From NCBI GenBank assembly GCA_949372805.1, contig CASIBH010000020.1, forward strand, positions 1 to 56,830: 56,830 nucleotides of DNA. Reading direction: 5' to 3'. The stretch comes from an uncultured Flavobacteriales bacterium (lineage in GTDB: Bacteria > Bacteroidota > Bacteroidia > Flavobacteriales > BACL11). A program made the position numbers and the translations under genes. Positions 55,158 through 56,830 of the stretch are shown here, in pieces (position 1 is the stretch's first letter; every line of letters starts with the position of its first letter). The notes under the pieces were generated by a model. That model searched no databases, was not told the DNA's origin, and saw only the letters and a list, made by a program, of their open reading frames with translations.

Positions 55158-55307
55158 ATGATCGACAAAGCTAAATTATCTTATAAATTACATCAATTGC
55201 AAAAAAGAGTGAATAGAGCTCTAAAAAAAGGTGTTGAAAATAATTCTTTAAAAACTAATTTAAGAATCAATAGAATTAAAGAGATTAAAAAATCTTTAGT
55301 TAAATAG
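55158..55307 (+). CDS. Small basic protein, 49 residues, unknown
   Basis: An ATG at 55158-55160 opens 49 codons ending TAG at 55305-55307: MIDKAKLSYKLHQLQKR at the start, then a Lys/Arg-rich helix ending KEIKKSLVK. It has about 15 Lys/Arg and only three acidic residues, no Cys and no membrane segment. It could bind nucleic acid or acidic lipid. Codon use resembles the neighbours. It lies 41 bases after the O-antigen-ligase-like gene, possibly co-transcribed. I do not recognise the family, and being short it may still be spurious. Confidence 0.5.
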   Translation: MIDKAKLSYKLHQLQKRVNRALKKGVENNSLKTNLRINRIKEIKKSLVK

Positions 55308-55323
55308 TATTTGTGTAATTTAT

Positions 55324-56502
55324 CTAAATCTTATTTAAGATTTTTTTCACTGCACCATGATTATCTTTAAAATATTTTAATATTTTACTTTTTTCAAATT
55401 TTATTTGGAGATGATGTATTGCCTCTTGAAACTCTATATTATTTTTCACACTTATTGCACAGTTCAATTTAATTAGTTCTTTTGCTTCTTTATTTTTGGT
55501 GTAATTTTTGCCAAAAATGATAGGTAAATGGTATACAGCTGGCTCTAATATATTATGTATTCCTTTGCCAAATCCGCCACCAATATAGACATAGTCACAA
55601 TATTTATATAGATTCTTTAGCATGCCGATATTATTAATTATGATTATTCTATCCTTAGAAATATCATTATTTATTATTTGAGAAAACAACACTCCATTTG
55701 TTTTATCTTTTATTTTATTAGAATAGTTTAAATCATGGGGGGCAATTAAATAATTGAATTTATTTGCCTTGTTTTTTATAAAACTCATATAAATATGCTC
55801 GTCTTCGGGCCAGACACTACCAAAAATTAAAATTTTTCTTTTTGATCTAATTATTTGTAAATTATTTTTTTCTTTATCAGAAATAATTGTATCAATTCTT
55901 GCATCCCCAACTATACTTACTTGATGAATTTTAAATTTTTCTAGAACTAAGAGAGATGATTTATCTTGCACAAAAAAATGTTTAGATTTCATTAGTTGAT
56001 TTTGAAAAAACTTAAGATTTAGTATAAAGTTGTCCTCTTTAAATATCGATGAAATATGATAAAGAGGTATTTTTTGCTTCTCTAAAGCAATCATGTAGTT
56101 AATCCAAAATTCAGATTTAATAAAAAATGCAATTTCAGGATTGATTAAGGAAATAAATTTTTTAGCATTTTCTTTTGTATCTGAAGGGAGATAGAAAATC
56201 CAGTCTATAAATTTCTCCTGTTTGAAATTTTCATATCCTGAAGGAGAAAAAAATGTTAGAAGAATTTTTTTTCTTGTATGTTTCTTCTTAAAATTTAAAA
56301 TTAAACTTTTTGCTTGTTCATATTCTCCCAGAGAGGCACAATGAAACCATATGATTTCTTTATGGTCTTTAATTTCTGTTTTTATTTTGTTAAAAATATT
56401 TTTTCTTCCTTTGATCCATTGTCTAGATTTTTCATTAAATATTGAGTGAAATTTAATTAGCAGTTCATAGCAGTAAATAATTATGTTGTAGAATACAAGC
56501 AT
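55324..56502 (-). CDS. kdtA: 3-deoxy-D-manno-octulosonic acid transferase
   Basis: This 392-residue inner-membrane-associated GT-B enzyme adds Kdo from CMP-Kdo to lipid A precursors. The N-terminal hydrophobic anchor (residues 1-22) is followed by IIWFHCASLGEYEQAK with the catalytic Glu, LLTFFSPSGYENF and SEFWINYMIALEKQKIPLY. In the C-terminal half, SVWPEDEHIYMSF and the CMP-Kdo motif YIGGGFGKGIHNILEPAVYHLPIIFG are intact. It converges with the small basic gene (16 bases apart) and abuts the outer-membrane gene upstream. Confidence 0.95.
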   Translation of the reverse strand: MLVFYNIIIYCYELLIKFHSIFNEKSRQWIKGRKNIFNKIKTEIKDHKEIIWFHCASLGEYEQAKSLILNFKKKHTRKKILLTFFSPSGYENFKQEKFIDWIFYLPSDTKENAKKFISLINPEIAFFIKSEFWINYMIALEKQKIPLYHISSIFKEDNFILNLKFFQNQLMKSKHFFVQDKSSLLVLEKFKIHQVSIVGDARIDTIISDKEKNNLQIIRSKRKILIFGSVWPEDEHIYMSFIKNKANKFNYLIAPHDLNYSNKIKDKTNGVLFSQIINNDISKDRIIIINNIGMLKNLYKYCDYVYIGGGFGKGIHNILEPAVYHLPIIFGKNYTKNKEAKELIKLNCAISVKNNIEFQEAIHHLQIKFEKSKILKYFKDNHGAVKKILNKI

Positions 56503-56829
56503 TTAGAAATAATGAAATTCTTCTGTATTTTTTCTGCTTATTGGAATAATGAGGCCAATTTTAAGACCCATAAGTTGGTCATATCTTAAATTTTCACTGG
56601 TATTTTGCATATTACTTAAATTGTAGTTTCTTTTATTTTTTGTAAATGCTAATGTATATTCAAGCCCTGTGAAGAATTGTAAATTACTATTTTTTCCCAT
56701 GAATATATAGTCAATATTAATTTGAGTACTTATACCGTTTGTTAGCTGATCATATCCTTTTTTGTACTGAGAATCTAATTGAGGTATATATTGATTTTTA
56801 GTGTCAATAAATATTTTATGCTGTAAAAA
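56503..56829 (-). CDS. Outer-membrane beta-barrel protein, C-terminal fragment (cut by window edge)
   Basis: The minus-strand frame is open from the window edge to TAA at 56503, giving about 108 C-terminal residues. There is no start in the window; a Met at 56700 is internal. Alternating polar and hydrophobic strands (QLTNGISTQINIDYIF, NLQFFTGLEYTLAFT, QLMGLKIGLIIPI) and a terminal Phe (EEFHYF) are typical of outer-membrane barrels. Its stop abuts the kdtA start. The family cannot be named. Confidence 0.7.
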   Translation of the reverse strand, partial: FLQHKIFIDTKNQYIPQLDSQYKKGYDQLTNGISTQINIDYIFMGKNSNLQFFTGLEYTLAFTKNKRNYNLSNMQNTSENLRYDQLMGLKIGLIIPISRKNTEEFHYF

Positions 56830-56830
56830 C

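Noticed and set aside
1..56829. CRISPR arrays, insertion sequences, prophage or integron features
   Set aside because: Read through for direct repeats with spacers, transposase motifs and att-like duplications near the three tRNA genes. None seen.

Overview
The window is a dense, low-GC chromosomal segment of a member of the Bacteroidota, most likely a marine or aquatic Flavobacteriales-type lineage. The evidence is: TonB-dependent receptors with an N-terminal CarboxypepD-like domain; a PorV/PorQ-family protein; the lineage families DUF4290, DUF3127, DUF2797 and GH3; Bacteroidota-type promoters (TAnnTTTG at -7); no Shine-Dalgarno preference; tRNA genes without an encoded CCA; and a MurA with Asp in place of the catalytic Cys. 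Almost all genes are core housekeeping genes. I see no prophage, insertion sequence, CRISPR array or integron. No gene-free stretch exceeds about 300 bases.

Layout. 1-11789 is one long minus-strand block: an exported protein cut by the window edge; a NatAB-type ABC exporter; dnaJ-grpE; a TlpA-like thioredoxin; murA-DUF4290; a TonB receptor behind a TPP riboswitch; a NadR-like kinase, PnuC-type permease and YkoF-like protein (together a probable thiamine acquisition locus); a GGGP-synthase-family enzyme; and a phosphopantetheinyl transferase. 11843-13542 holds ahcY and a convergent Rieske-like lipoprotein gene. 13652-22645 is a three-gene surface unit (large TonB receptor, 1393-residue exported protein, PorV/PorQ protein), followed by greA-HIT and divergent ruvC. 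24110-27245 is a translationally coupled membrane operon (LPG-synthase-type membrane protein, family 2 glycosyltransferase, OppC-type permease). 27255-28966 has an AtoE-type transporter and a DUF3127 protein. 29079-32513 has tRNA-Leu(UAG) and tig-clpP-clpX. 32510-39721 is a minus block: lipoprotein, folA, saccharopine-dehydrogenase-like gene, thyA, nucleoside transporter, DUF151 nuclease, etfA, etfB. 39908-48572 holds hppA, two deoxynucleoside kinases, a GH3-family gene, DUF2797, sppA and folK. 48569-53568 holds an OmpA-like/TPR lipoprotein, trmH and mutS. 53615-56829 holds tRNA-Gly, tRNA-Leu(UAA), an O-antigen-ligase-like gene, a 49-codon gene, kdtA and a truncated outer-membrane protein gene.

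The most striking anomaly is a sharply bounded stretch (about 50.2-53.4 kb). Three adjacent unrelated genes there, on both strands, carry many single-base insertions and deletions while their protein motifs stay readable. That looks more like a local consensus-quality problem than gene decay, though true loss of mutS cannot be excluded from sequence alone.

The most biologically interesting parts are: the thiamine locus, where a NadR-type kinase may act on a substrate other than nicotinamide riboside; the receptor/giant exported protein/PorV trio; and lineage-specific domain changes. These changes are a 136-residue tail on the pyrophosphatase, a lipocalin-like head on the nucleoside transporter, the loss of one zinc centre in DnaJ and an SSB-like acidic tip on DUF3127.
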